A model generated the notes under the pieces. The model did no database searches, had not been told where the DNA came from, and saw nothing but the letters and a program-made list of their open reading frames with translations. Below, piece by piece: positions 46,683 to 57,399 of a stretch of 64,000 nucleotides of DNA (its first letter is position 1; the number at the start of each line of letters is the position of its first letter). Source of the DNA: Hypericum androsaemum (Eukaryota > Streptophyta > Magnoliopsida > Malpighiales > Hypericaceae). A program made the position numbers and the translations under genes. The stretch lies in contig OZ023193.1 of assembly GCA_963995505.1 (NCBI GenBank), positions 620,001 to 684,000 on the forward strand, in the 5' to 3' direction.

Positions 46683-46820
46683 TTGAGACAATGATCAGGC
46701 ACCAGCTCCAGTTTCTTGACCCGAAATAGAAGGAATAGCTTTAAACCACCTTCACGAGAAAAGAAATGACACTGGTGGATTGCATAGTATTGTAGTCATT
46801 ACCAAATTCATCATTGTCAA
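46683..46820. repeat. Duplicated block, copy 2, middle part
   Basis: Matches 28556-28707, with the GGCACCAGCTCCAGTTTC segment. It is separated from 44133-44457 by the insertion. Confidence 0.85.
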
Positions 46821-47352
46821 TAGGAGTGAGCATTTAATCCGATATCCGATGTCCGAATCCGAATTCGAATTTTTTTTAGGATTCGGATAATTTACTATTC
46901 GGATTATCCGAAGTTTTTAATTCGGATTCGGGTTCGGATAACAAAAATAAGAGTTCGGATTATCCGAACTATCCGAACTATTGTTGATTTTTTTTTCCTT
47001 ATTTTCCTAGTCCCATAGTTGGATTTTTTTCCTTATTTTTATGGGTCCTTTGTTGAATATATTTTTTATGATGATGAGAAGGAACTACTAGTTGTGTTGA
47101 GACCTAAAAGAAAAGGATCGAGTGTCTCTCGTCGAAGTTTTTGAAGTAATTGTATCTTTTTTTTTCAATCAGTTGTATTATTTCGGATAGTTCGGATTAT
47201 CCGAATCCAAATCCGAAAAAAGTTCGGATATTCAGATTCGGATAATTCACTGTTCGGATTCGGATTCGGATAGTAAAATATTCAATTCAGATAGTTCAGA
47301 TTTTCGGAAGTTCGGATAGTTCGAATTCGGATAATCCGAATGCTCACTCCTA
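46821..47352. mobile_element. hAT-type MITE with 8-bp TSD
   Basis: The 532-bp element starts TAGGAGTGAGCATT and ends with the inverse AATGCTCACTCCTA. It is flanked by an 8-bp duplication, ATTGTCAA (46813-46820) and ATTGTGAA (47353-47360), with one mismatch. The 8-bp size is typical of hAT. The interior is a set of GATTCGGAT and ATCCGAA repeats without coding capacity. The unoccupied site is in copy 1 near 28700, so it inserted after the block duplicated. Confidence 0.88.
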
Positions 47353-47435
47353 ATTGTGAACACCAAAATGAGAGACAACACTAATAATGGCAGTGAAAGC
47401 CTGAGCACCCTCTAGCAACAATTGGCTGCAATTAG
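47353..47435. repeat. Duplicated block, copy 2, last part
   Basis: Matches 28708-28800 with the CTGAGCACCCTCTAGCAACA segment, directly after the MITE. Confidence 0.8.
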
Positions 47436-47871
47436 ACACACCACAAGAAGAAAACTCATCTTCGTGTCCAGATTCTTGGAGAGTAAGAGCAAAAATAAAG
47501 ATAAAATATTGCTTTGATTGTCAAATCTCATTCAAGTGCATAACAATAGTAGACATTTTGTAGAGACACAGAGGCCAGAGATTAATCAGCTGTTTATTGT
47601 AAGAAACCAGATTTGAAAAAAGAAAGGAAAGAAACCCTAGAAGCACAAACGTTTCTCCTGAAATTATCGGACATTAATCTAAGATCTGAAACTAAAGAAG
47701 TTTCGGTAAGCAATGCTCATAGTACAAAAAAATCTCAAACCTACTTCATGTTATGATTTTGGATAGCAAATTCGAGATGATAAATCTTGAGTCGACATGA
47801 ACAGACGCAAACATTAAAACTGGTGCTCTCATAAAATGACAGATGAATCAATTTAAATATTTTTCAATCAG
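47436..47871. other. Intergenic sequence
   Basis: AT-rich, with no motif recognised. If the nicastrin gene were complete, its next exons should be here on the minus strand, but none is visible. Confidence 0.4.
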
Positions 47872-48196
47872 TTAAACAAACATGCCAAGTAGTTGTTCAA
47901 ATTCATCAATTGACACCAAATCTGCTGACGGATGGGCCAGATACTCACCACTTATGAATTTTACAATCGGAGCAAAAGCAGGAGCACGTCCTGGATCTGT
48001 GGATAGAAAGGGAAAGGACAGGTGATATTCATAAGGAATACTTTTACAAAACAGTACAGTAAAAGCTTTTACAGCGTCTTACTCGAACAACCAATCTCCC
48101 TGGAAAGATTAAGCAGCCTAACACAAGGGCATCCATCAACAGTGTTGTACATGGAATCAAGGAGTTGGGGATCAGATTCCAGGGTGTCAAAGTTTG
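47872..48196 (-). pseudogene. Nicastrin-like N-terminal fragment, two exons
   Basis: Nicastrin is the glycoprotein substrate-receptor subunit of gamma-secretase. Exon a (48196-48083) follows a TTTCAG acceptor and encodes SMYNTVDGCPCVRLLNLS, the conserved N-terminal nicastrin block. Its donor GTAAG splits a codon that is completed by exon b (47996-47872). The junction gives GCSNPGR, also a nicastrin hallmark, then APIVKFIS and VSIDEFEQLL. Exon b then reaches an in-frame TAA at 47872-47874. No signal-peptide exon is found upstream, and no downstream ectodomain or membrane segment is found. It could be a fragment or, less likely, a gene with distant unseen exons. Confidence 0.65.
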
Positions 48197-48199
48197 CTG

Positions 48200-49108
48200 A
48201 AATCCAATAAAAAAATAAATGAAAAGTGAAAAAATGTTAAAGAAATTCCATAACCCTGAAAAGAGGACAGTACAACCAAGACCAATAAACTAAAACACTC
48301 ATTATCAAGTTGGAAGGAGACTGGAATTACGCTCCCAATAGATTTTCCATCTAAACTCGAGCAACATCCCCTCATTACTAATCACTAACTGGCGAACATT
48401 ATGTCTGCCAGATGTCTGGAGGGGAAGGAGTGTAGTCTTATACTATTCTCCAGGCATATTTCACCTTCCAATACTCCCTCCAATCAGACAAAACAAAGCA
48501 GGGAAAGAGAAAAAGAAATCATGCCCCCTTGGTTGGGAAAAAAAATAAAGAAAAAGAGACTAGATATGAGCTGGGTGTTGCATTTTTTTCCATTTATTTG
48601 GTTGAAATGGAAAAAAATATAACAAGTAGAGTTGACACATCCAATCTATGGGTAATTAGATCTGCATTGCTTTTACAAATCCAATCCAGCGGCTCAAATC
48701 TGAAATCAGGTTCTGTAGCAACCTATAAGGCATCCTCGTGATTCCAAGGACCGGCAAAACTAGATGAAAACACAATATTCTTCAGATTAAATGAAATACT
48801 TTTATATCATTCTACGACAAAGAAAGTCAAACAGCAAAAGAGGAAAACCCAAACCCCTAACCCTAGCAAAAAGAAATTGAGAACTCGGGGAAAAACAATT
48901 GGATCTTAGAGAGGTAAAATACAAACTAGACATTCACAACTACGACAGATTCATTGTTGGGATTCTTGTCCTTAAACTACAGCCTAAACTTCCCGCTATA
49001 CTGATCCGAAGAAATTAATCAACAAAATATCAACCGATAATAACAAGGGAAAAAAATAAACGACGTTAATAACTGAAAAAATTGAATGTAGACAAAAAAA
49101 TTATCTAC
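48200..49108. other. Upstream of the nicastrin fragment, no gene resolved
   Basis: I looked on the minus strand for a nicastrin signal-peptide exon and found none that could be supported. The interval contains AT-rich sequence and short frames only. Confidence 0.4.
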
Positions 49109-49710
49109 TGTTGGACCTTTAGGCCCAATCAGGCAATTATTATTGTGCCTGATTGGGCCCAGGCCCATCAGGCCCAAATGTTGGGCGAAATGGGTCGGTC
49201 AACCCGCGTTGACCGGCCCGAGCCACGCCAGGCGCCACTTTAGCGTGCCGTGGCGCTGACGCAGGTTCCACCAGACTTGGCGGCTCACATGGCAAAGCTA
49301 CCCCTAGCTTTGCCACGTGGCATGCCACATGGCGGGCATGCGGCCCAGATTTGCCACGTGGCAGCCATGCGCGCCACGTGGCACGTTTTGATTGGCCGGA
49401 TTTCCCTATAAAAAGAAAAATCCGGCTGAACCAAAAGAAAATTCTCTGGACAATCACTCATTTGAAAGACAAAACTTTGGAATAGTCCCTGAGTTTTTAT
49501 CAGATTTTCAATAGAGAAAATCTCGTGAAAATTAATTACGAATCTTTTATAACGTGATCGTAATTGTAATCGACTGGCACGAAGACATAGTCCACCCGAA
49601 CCTGTGGATCTCTTGCTTCAACAAGTAAGTGATTTATTATTAACAAATTAGTTTGTTAATTAATCGAGTTTAACATATAATTATTCGTTAATTACACGTT
49701 AAAACCAGCA
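49109..49710 (+). mobile_element. Solo LTR with 5-bp TSD
   Basis: The 602-bp segment starts TGTTGGACC and ends AAACCAGCA. It is flanked by TCTAC (49104-49108) and CCTAC (49711-49715), 4 of 5 matching. Plus-orientation features are a TATA-like CCCTATAAAAAG near 49406 and a downstream GTGGATCTC segment. Several GCCACGTGGC palindromes occur at 49310-49380. No internal region is present. Confidence 0.7.
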
Positions 49711-50496
49711 CCTACGAAACCCTAGACCGCAAATATAAAGAGGATAGGTCGTCTTTAAATTACCTGAGTCGCGCCACCCCGAGTCGATCTTGGATTTAGT
49801 TTCTTCCATCGCGATTCCTACAAAATCATTTCAAAAGAGAGAAGTTATATCCGCGACAACGGAAATAGAGGGAGGAGCGTGTCATCTGGTTACCACTAGG
49901 GTTGAGGTTTTGCCCGAGAACCGAGAGACGCTCCATTGTTTCCGCATTCTTCGGGCGAGAATTAGGGTTTCGGGGGGTGGGACGCTAAAGAGGGAGAGCG
50001 CAACGGTTTATTTTCCGAGGATACACTAAAGCGGAGAGGGAGGGGGCGGGACCCGGGAAGGAGGGAGGGAAAATTGAATTTTTTTTTTGGCTAATGCGTC
50101 GTCCTTTAATCTACGGCGAACGTTGTGTTTTCTAATCAGTAAAATTAGGTTTAATCGGATATAAATCGCTCTTTGTTTAGTGGACTTTTAGTCATGGTCT
50201 ACTTTCTCTTTTTGCATTCTCTTTCCTGATATTTTTTTATATCACTTCCACTAAATTATATTTCAGTCATGTAGAAATTTGAAAGGTAGACAACTTTTTA
50301 TATAAATATTTAACAATATCATATTTAAAATAATTTCAACTCAAATTTTTTTAATTAAACAAAATAATTTCTAATCAATTTGATTTAAGCAGATGTTGAT
50401 ATCTCTCTTCCGTATCTATAGTCCTTTTTTAGGATACGTGTGTATAGACCTTGGTTTCTTTTTCTATCACGTGATGGGCATAATTATTAGGATAAA
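49710..50496. other. Flank with a possible 5' UTR region
   Basis: GC-rich from 49760 to 50070, AT-rich afterwards. No other feature than the short exon above. Confidence 0.4.
49764..49809 (-). other. Possible short 5' coding exon, minus strand
   Basis: An ATG at 49809 opens MEETKSKIDSGWRDS and stops at a good donor (CAGGTAATT). Upstream sequence to about 50030 has the look of a plant 5' UTR (AAACCCTAATTCTCGCCCG), and a possible acceptor TTTGTAG precedes the ATG. No downstream exon could be joined, and I do not recognise the protein. Confidence 0.3.
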
Positions 50497-50738
50497 TGTG
50501 ATACTCCGTAAATGATAAGTACTGTTTGAAATGCTTAACTGATTTGATTTGGCTATCCATATCAACAATGTGCACCTTCTTTTCCGGCACACATCCTGAG
50601 AGAACTCCAAAGTTAAACGCGTTTGGCCGGGAGTAGGATGAGGATGGGTAACGAAATGCGTGTGAGTGAGAATAAAATACGCTGGAAAAGACTCGTGTTG
50701 GTCAGTGGAGACAGTCGGTCGGATCACAGAGCGTTACA
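50497..50738 (+). repeat. TRIM 5' LTR
   Basis: 242 bp, starting TGTGATACTCCGTAAATG and sharing AAATGCTTAA and GCACACATCCTGAGAGAA with the 3' LTR. Confidence 0.9.
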
Positions 50739-50866
50739 TTTGGTATCAGAGCATCACCTCGGCTAGTACGGTGTGGTTCGGGGATCGAACGCACCGGAAG
50801 ACGAGAGATTCTGGGACTAACTGATATTGGCGCGACGAGGTCGTCGCGTATTTAAGGAGGGGTGAA

Positions 50867-51123
50867 TGTGATACCCCATAAATGATATGTAATGTCTGAA
50901 ACGCTTAAGTAATTTGATTTGGCTATCCATATCAATAAGGTGCACCTTTTTTTCCGGCACACATCCTGAGAGAATTCCAAGGTGAAACTCGTTTGGCCGG
51001 GAATAGGATCAAGACGGGTGACCTCCTGGAAAATTTTCGGGATGCAAGTGAGTGAGGACAAAATACGCTGGAAAAGACCTGTGTTGATCTGTGGAGACAA
51101 TCGGTCGGATCACGGGCGTTAAA
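50867..51123 (+). repeat. TRIM 3' LTR
   Basis: 257 bp; compared with the 5' LTR it has some small insertions and substitutions, including ACA to AAA at its end. Confidence 0.9.
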
Positions 51124-51206
51124 ATAAATTACTTTCAGTTCTCTGGACTTCGTGATCCTAGTTTTTGTGTTCTTTAATAATTTTTTTATCCTCGTATTTG
51201 ATTTTA

Positions 51207-52337
51207 GGAAAAATTATGCTCAGGTTCCTGTAGTTTGGCCTCCCTTTCTATGGGGTCCCTGTATTTCTGAAATCGTTCCTGACGTCCCCGAAGTTTGGTT
51301 TTATCAACTCTCGGGTCCCTGACGGCTTTTTTTTATTTTTGGTCATGGAAATGACCAAAATACTCTTAAACAAAAAATAAAAAAATTTACCTTCTCCAAC
51401 CTTTGAAAAAAATACTAACCACAAAAAACAAACTCAAAAACAAGATCAAACTAACCAAAATCAAAAATACAACTAAGAACATTAAAAAAAAAATTCAACC
51501 TCTTAACATCTTCATCTTTCTACCTAAAAAAATCAAGAATCCAGGCGCTCTCGGTTGTCCACTTCAACCATATCAATTACAGAGACATATTACTAACAAA
51601 ATCAAAAGACAAATAGGGGAAGCGGCAAGAACAAGGAATTAAAAACCAATTGCAGAGACCAATTAAAAACCAAAACTTCAACCAAATCAATTACGGCACC
51701 GTCTCGGAGGAAGACGACGCAAAAAGCGACAAGAACAAGACCGATTCCGGGAAGCGGTAGGTCAGTGAGGAATGGTCTCGATTCAAGACAAAGCACACTG
51801 GCAGGGCGGTCCCGACGGTGTGGACCTCGCGGGTCCAAGAACCCAGACGTCGGGGGAGCTTTCAGTCCCGACGGCGGTAAGCGTCCAGAGCTTTACTGTA
51901 TTGTCCCACGACGTCGTCGGCTGGGGGCAGAGATCTCGTCGGCGCTGGTGGACGATGACGACGACGTCGTCGGCTAGGCGGGGCAGAGATCTCGCTGGTG
52001 GACGATGACAATGGCGTCGGAGAATGGGGAGGTCAGGGACGGCAACGGTTCATGGGTTTCTTCTGATTGGACAAGAGTTTGATGGTTACAATGGCTCCTG
52101 GATGTGGTCGGGATGTGCTGCCTCAGCTTGTACGGGTTTAGTGGTCACTCTGTCGAATTTTTTATTTTTTGTTTATGTATATTTTGGTCATTTCTACGAA
52201 CAAAAATGAAAAAAAAAGCCGTCAGGAATTTGAGAGTTGATAAAACAAAACTTCGGAAACGTCAGGAACGATTTTGAAAATGCAGGGACACCAGAGGGAG
52301 GGACGCCAAACTACAGGGACCTGAGCGTATTTTTTTC
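51207..52337. mobile_element. Non-autonomous MULE with perfect 9-bp TSD
   Basis: Starts GGAAAAATTATGCTCAGGT and ends ACCTGAGCGTATTTTTTTC. Flanked by TTGATTTTA (51198-51206 and 52338-52346). Long inverted arms share TGTAGTTTGGC and CGGGTCCCTGACGGC-type blocks with the family at 9484 and 13758. The interior (51700-52130) is GC-rich and could be captured exon sequence, but no gene was recognised. No transposase. Confidence 0.85.
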
Positions 52338-52346
52338 TTGATTTTA

Positions 52347-53212
52347 TTATACTCTTGGGTTCCTCGCTTATGTCATTAATAATTTATTTACTTTTTAAAC
52401 ATAAAATAATTATTAAACTACGTTTATTGGATCCGCTCTCTAAATAAATAATTAACTACTATTCAATCCAACCCAATATTTTACTATATTTATTGGTGAT
52501 CTCATCCAATCCGCTCAGCAAATAAATAATTAATTTCTCTCACATCAACATATTATTTAAAATTAATTTATATTTTCATATAAATTGTAATAAATATATT
52601 TACATATTTTTAATTTTATAACTACATATATAATATCCATTGGTATATATTTTAACAAATAATATTTTTTCATGTATCATTATGATTGTATTAAGATAAA
52701 CAACAACAACAAAAATCGGGCGATCGACGCTCGGCTGTATGAGCGGATCGCCCAAAGTTGCCCATTTTTCCTTTATTTTTTTTGTTTGTTATTTGTCTTT
52801 TACCAGTGAGCGATGGCCATAGTCACCGATAAAAGTAGTCTTATACCCCTAAAATTTTGAAAAAGTTAAACTAATCTTCTCCTACCTCCACTTTGGTGAT
52901 ACTTTATCTTCTCCTAAGACACTTCGTCATTTCTGGCGAGTAATTTACCCTACTATTTATATGTAACTAAAAAATCATAGATAAGACGGAGAATAGAGAT
53001 AATGAACGGCTCCACCCTCGCCCACCACCCACTCCCACATAAATCCTCGACTCTAAATGCTGCCGCATTGACGAGCACCGCCTATTCACTATCTTTATTT
53101 CCAAGACCAAGCCCAACGAAAACTTGTCATGGTCCAACACCATGAGGTCCCAAGCCATGTCCGAGCTCTTCCACAACGCCATCTCCACATAATTCTCCTT
53201 CCCCACCGTCCA
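52347..53212. other. AT-rich intergenic sequence
   Basis: No gene or transposon terminus recognised. The strand is locally enriched in ACTAATTA-like repeats. Confidence 0.4.
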
Positions 53213-53560
53213 ACCTAGGGGTGAGCAAGTCAACTGAATCGGACCAAACCAGAAAATTTTAGATCGGACCAGAACTAAAATTGTAGGAATATTGCAAACC
53301 GGACTAGACCGTATCCACTCTGGTCTGGTCTGGGTCTGGTTCAGTCTGACCAAAAAACCAGACCAGAGTACCAAAAATTGACCAAACCAAACTGGACCAG
53401 ACCAAAAACCAGATTTTGGGATATTTTCTAGACCGGACTGTTCCTTTTTATTTGGTCCGATTTTTTTGGTCCAGTTTGGTTTGGTTTTATAGTTTTGGAT
53501 TTAAAATAAATTTTAAAATACCAAAATTATCCATACAAAATTATAATTTATTTTTTCTTT
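53213..53560. mobile_element. Possible MITE, GGGGTGAGCA start
   Basis: Starts TAGGGGTGAGCAAGTC and is made of repeated GGACCAGAC and CCGGTCTG units, typical of a hAT-related low-complexity MITE. No matching right end could be fixed. Confidence 0.4.
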
Positions 53561-53576
53561 TTGGTAAGAAAAAAAA

Positions 53577-54396
53577 TAGGGATGACAATGGGTAGGGTCG
53601 GGTAGGGTATTGGTAGGACTCAACCCATGCCCTAGTTTTTGGAGTTAGACCCATACCCTACTCTCCAGGAGACCTAGGATCTAGAGGGTTTGTAGGGTCC
53701 GACCATTTAACATTCTATCTTTTTGATAATTACGTTACTAGATACTTTTATTATTTCAATATAATCTAAACAAAAAATAAATAAAAATTAAAGTCTATGT
53801 AATAAAATGATAATCTCAAATTAAAGTTGAGAACAAATTATAAACCAATGAATTGAATATAAAATAAAACACATACGACTATCTTGTCAATCAAAAACTA
53901 AAACTTATAAGTGTTCTTGCATAATATAAAGTTCCACTGCAAAATAAATTTTTTCTAAATTTTCAAGCTACTTCTGAACAAGTCTTCTCGATCATCTTCT
54001 TGCTCTTGTAATCTAACTCTTCTCGGTAACTTCTGTGTCTAACCAAAAAATTTAATTACTTAATTAGTCATATAATATTTGACATTTAAATTTAAAAATA
54101 GTATTATATTAGGTTTTTTTGTGTGTGCTTATTCTTTTTATGATTGTATTATAATTATCTTAGCAATATAATAAATATAGATTTAAGTAGGATCTAACTA
54201 GGGTTTAACTAGGGTATGGTCTAATTAATAGATCTATGGGTAGGGTCTGGGTTCATATGGACCTTATCCAGACCCGGACCCTATCGAAATAGATATATCC
54301 AAACTCAAACCCTACCCAAGATCCATAGACCCGAAGATCCATAGTGTATGGTAATGGTCTAATCCATTAGGTCTGGATCTTTTTGCTATCCCTAAC
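53577..54396. mobile_element. Possible MITE (TAGGGATGACAA ends)
   Basis: Starts TAGGGATGACAATGGGTAGG and ends with TTTTGCTATCCCTA. These are imperfect inverted ends with internal GGGTAGGG and CCTACCC repeats. An exact target duplication was not seen, so the element class is uncertain. Confidence 0.5.
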
Positions 54397-54399
54397 AGC

Positions 54400-56010
54400 C
54401 TGTTTGGAAACTAAAAAAAATAGGAAATTGAATTCTTTTCCGGAGTTTTAAAAAACATAAGTGTGTTTGGAACCAAAAATTTTAGGAAAGGAATTCTTGT
54501 TTTGATTAAAAGTCCAGATTTTGAATTCCTATTAAAATAGGTCGGAATTCTGGCGATGAAACCGGAATTGGCCTAAAAATGACATTAATACCCCTTACAC
54601 TATTAACATATTACAAAAGCCAACATCTCTCCTTCGTCTACGAGACTACGACCACTTTTCTCTCAGCTCGCCGGCCTCCACCGGCGACATTCCCGACCTT
54701 CGTCTCCGGCGACCTGCCTTCTCTACCATAAACCTTCCGCTGTAAGTCCCCCACCCCTTAGCCCTTCTTTTCAATGTTAGGGTTTCAGTGGTTATTTTTT
54801 ATTTTTTTCATTTTTGATTTCTGGGTTAGAGATTTCGACTCGTTTCTTCTTTGATTTGATGTGCTTATTGAGCTACGATATGTTGTATACATTTTTGGTT
54901 GGATGAAGTAGCTACTGGGTAAACGTTGCTTCTCTTTTTTTTCCAACAAGAAGTTTCTCCTTTTTTCCTTCTCCCTCTTATCGTTTCTGATTAACTGCCA
55001 ATGAGTATGTGATGTTTAAGGGTTACATCCAAATGGGTGCTTCAAGTTTAGGACATTTTTCTTGAGCACTTGATAAAGCTTGAGCTTTTGTGTTCACTTC
55101 GTTCCCATGGAAAATACTCAGAGAGGGTTCCTTGAGCACTGTGTAAAGGTTGAGGGTTTGTGTTAGATTTACTTTGCTGGAGAATTTTGTGAGCGGGTTT
55201 CATAAAGAAAGTATAGTTTACTATTGGTTTAAGCTCTTTTTATGACATGTGACTAAGATTGGTCGCGTGATCTTTCTACGCTTCTTGCTTTGCTTATGTG
55301 TGCTCTTTTGGGGAAAGATGAATGTTTAATTGTCGCATATTGGAGTTCTTGAACATTGAAGTTGTGGTGTAACGACTGCAGTTTTTGGGTTTGGTTGGCA
55401 AGTGATGTTGGCCTGTGATAATATGCATGTGTTTAAGCAAGTGACTGTTTGAGCAAATATGCATTGTGGAGTGCTGCAGAAGCTGTCATTAGTCTTGCGA
55501 CTTTGTTTCTAACTAGCTACTATTGCAATTTTGTATCACAGGTCAATCACAGGTCTGCATGTACTGTAGTTGGTCTGGTGTTATACTTTTGTTCTTGAAA
55601 AGCTGGATTAACACCCTGTAATGTAAAGTGATCTTATATAGTGTCCTTTTGGCTTATTGAATGAGTTCCAACTAGCTACTCTATGCAATGTAGTTGGTTT
55701 CGTTTTGAACTATATTTTGCGAGCTAGTTGTCCAATTATGCACAAACTAATTTGTTTTCTATTTCACGAGTACCAACACTATGTACTTGTAAGAGGGTAT
55801 TAAATCAAGCAGATGCAGACTAAACCTTGGTGCTGTTCAGATTGCAGTTCATTTTCGATCTGCATAAACCTTGGTTTCGGACATAAGTGACGTTTTGTAA
55901 TCTAAATTTTATATCCATAGATTTTTTTGGGTTAAAAGAGTTGCAATATGTAAGGGTATTAATGTAAAATAATCAAATCAATTCTTAAATTAAAATTTTG
56001 GTTCCAAACA
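54400..56010. other. Possible non-autonomous transposon or intron-like region
   Basis: The left part contains CTGTTTGGAAACTA and TGTTTGGAACCAAAA, and the right part near 56000 has the inverse TTTTGGTTCCAAACAG, so the interval could be a transposon with subterminal repeats. Near 54620-54740 is a GC-rich, CCGGCGAC-rich segment with a possible 5' UTR and a GTAAGT donor. No coding frame was supported. Confidence 0.4.
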
Positions 56011-57399
56011 GAAAAATTGGAAAGTGATTCCATTCCCATTAAAAACTGAAAATGGAATTCTTTTCCTCTGAGAAAAGCTATTTCATTTGAGATAAAAATA
56101 TAAACGCCCAAGCGCCTATATATGTAAACAAACAAACCACTCTAAAAAAAACCTCGTGATCTTCTCATAAAATAGTTCCGACTATATAATTGCTCAAAAC
56201 AAAGCTAACTATAATATAACTAGGCCTCTCGCTCGAAGTCGATGAGAAATCTGTTAGTCAGCTGACGTGGAAGTCTCTGGTTGGATAGGAGGACGCGTGC
56301 GAAGGGATGACTGGGACGCTGACGTTGGGAGCCCACGTTGCGACTTAAACGGGCAGGTGACTGGGGAGCAAACGACGTCGTTTACAGACAGGCTGGGACG
56401 CTTGCGGAGAATGGCCAATCCTGGCTTGGCACGTATTAAGTCATATGGGATGATTTCGTAATTTTGGCGGGTGACCGTTTTGTAAATAGCCGGATCCGAG
56501 TCTTTTATTTCATCAGGGCTTGAACCAATTTCCAGGTTTCTTTTGCTGATGGCTGAGGTTATTTTAGCTGGTAATCATTGTGGTCCCCTAGTATTTGTAA
56601 AGGGTTAGGAGACATTATGTTCCCACTCCTGTACTAGCAGATTATATGTATCCTTTAAATATAATGAAATGAAAGAAAGGTCTCAGTTTTGGCCTTGAGA
56701 AAATTGGTGTGCCAAGAGTAAGGCTTCTCTTCTTATGCTTATCTTTTTTCCAAAACTTCCAAATATCTCCTTGAATTTATCTGAGCAGATTTGATTTTGT
56801 CGAATTTTATTTGAATTTTTGACTCCAAGAACTCACCCTCTATCTTTTCAAAGTAAGTGGCTTTGTTTGCTCTACTTGTCTGTGTTCTTATGTGTCGGGT
56901 TTAGACTCTGTCGACTTTAGTCTGTATGAAGTAGTGTCAGGGGCATGCAAGATTGATGTGTATTACAAAGAAATGAAGTTGGTGTTCTAGTAAAAATTAT
57001 GTTTGTGAATGGGTGATGATGAGTTATTTCTTGAAATTTTCTTCGTGTTTTAAAAGTTGAAGAATGTAATTTTTTATACTTTTGTAAGAGTATAGATATC
57101 ATTTTATTCAAGATCGACTGCTAATATCAGTGACTCTAGACCAATATTTAAACAAAAAATCAGAACGACAAAATATTTTTTCAGTAGTAGGGACCCGTAA
57201 TTATAATATAAATCAGAGAGCTAAGAATAATTTGCCCATGAAAAAATATATTGTCTCAAAATAGAACCCGAAAATAATCGATATCATGAGCTAAAAATAA
57301 GTAAAGAAATGGAAACAGTAAATAGTCCAGTCTCATCTAAAACAGAAATAAAATAAAAGAACTGCTTTGTAAAAAATGTAGTGATTGGTAGAAATAATT
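56011..57399. other. Downstream flank of the E2 gene, possible solo LTR
   Basis: At about 56252, TGTTAGTCAGCTGACG could start a Copia LTR in plus orientation, and a later polyadenylation-like region (AATATAATGAAATG) fits. The right end and target duplication were not found. Otherwise AT-rich, with no gene. Confidence 0.35.

Larger units (their letters stand above)
50497..51123 (+). mobile_element. TRIM element, complete, with 5-bp TSD
   Basis: A terminal-repeat retrotransposon in miniature of 627 bp. LTRs are 50497-50738 (starts TGTGATACTCC, ends GCGTTACA) and 50867-51123 (starts TGTGATACCCC, ends GCGTTAAA). The primer-binding site TGGTATCAGAGC lies two bases after the 5' LTR (50741), and a purine tract AAGGAGGGGTGAA precedes the 3' LTR. 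The target duplication ATAAA is at 50492-50496 and 51124-51128. Only about 128 bp separate the LTRs, so nothing is encoded; it needs helper proteins. Confidence 0.92.
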
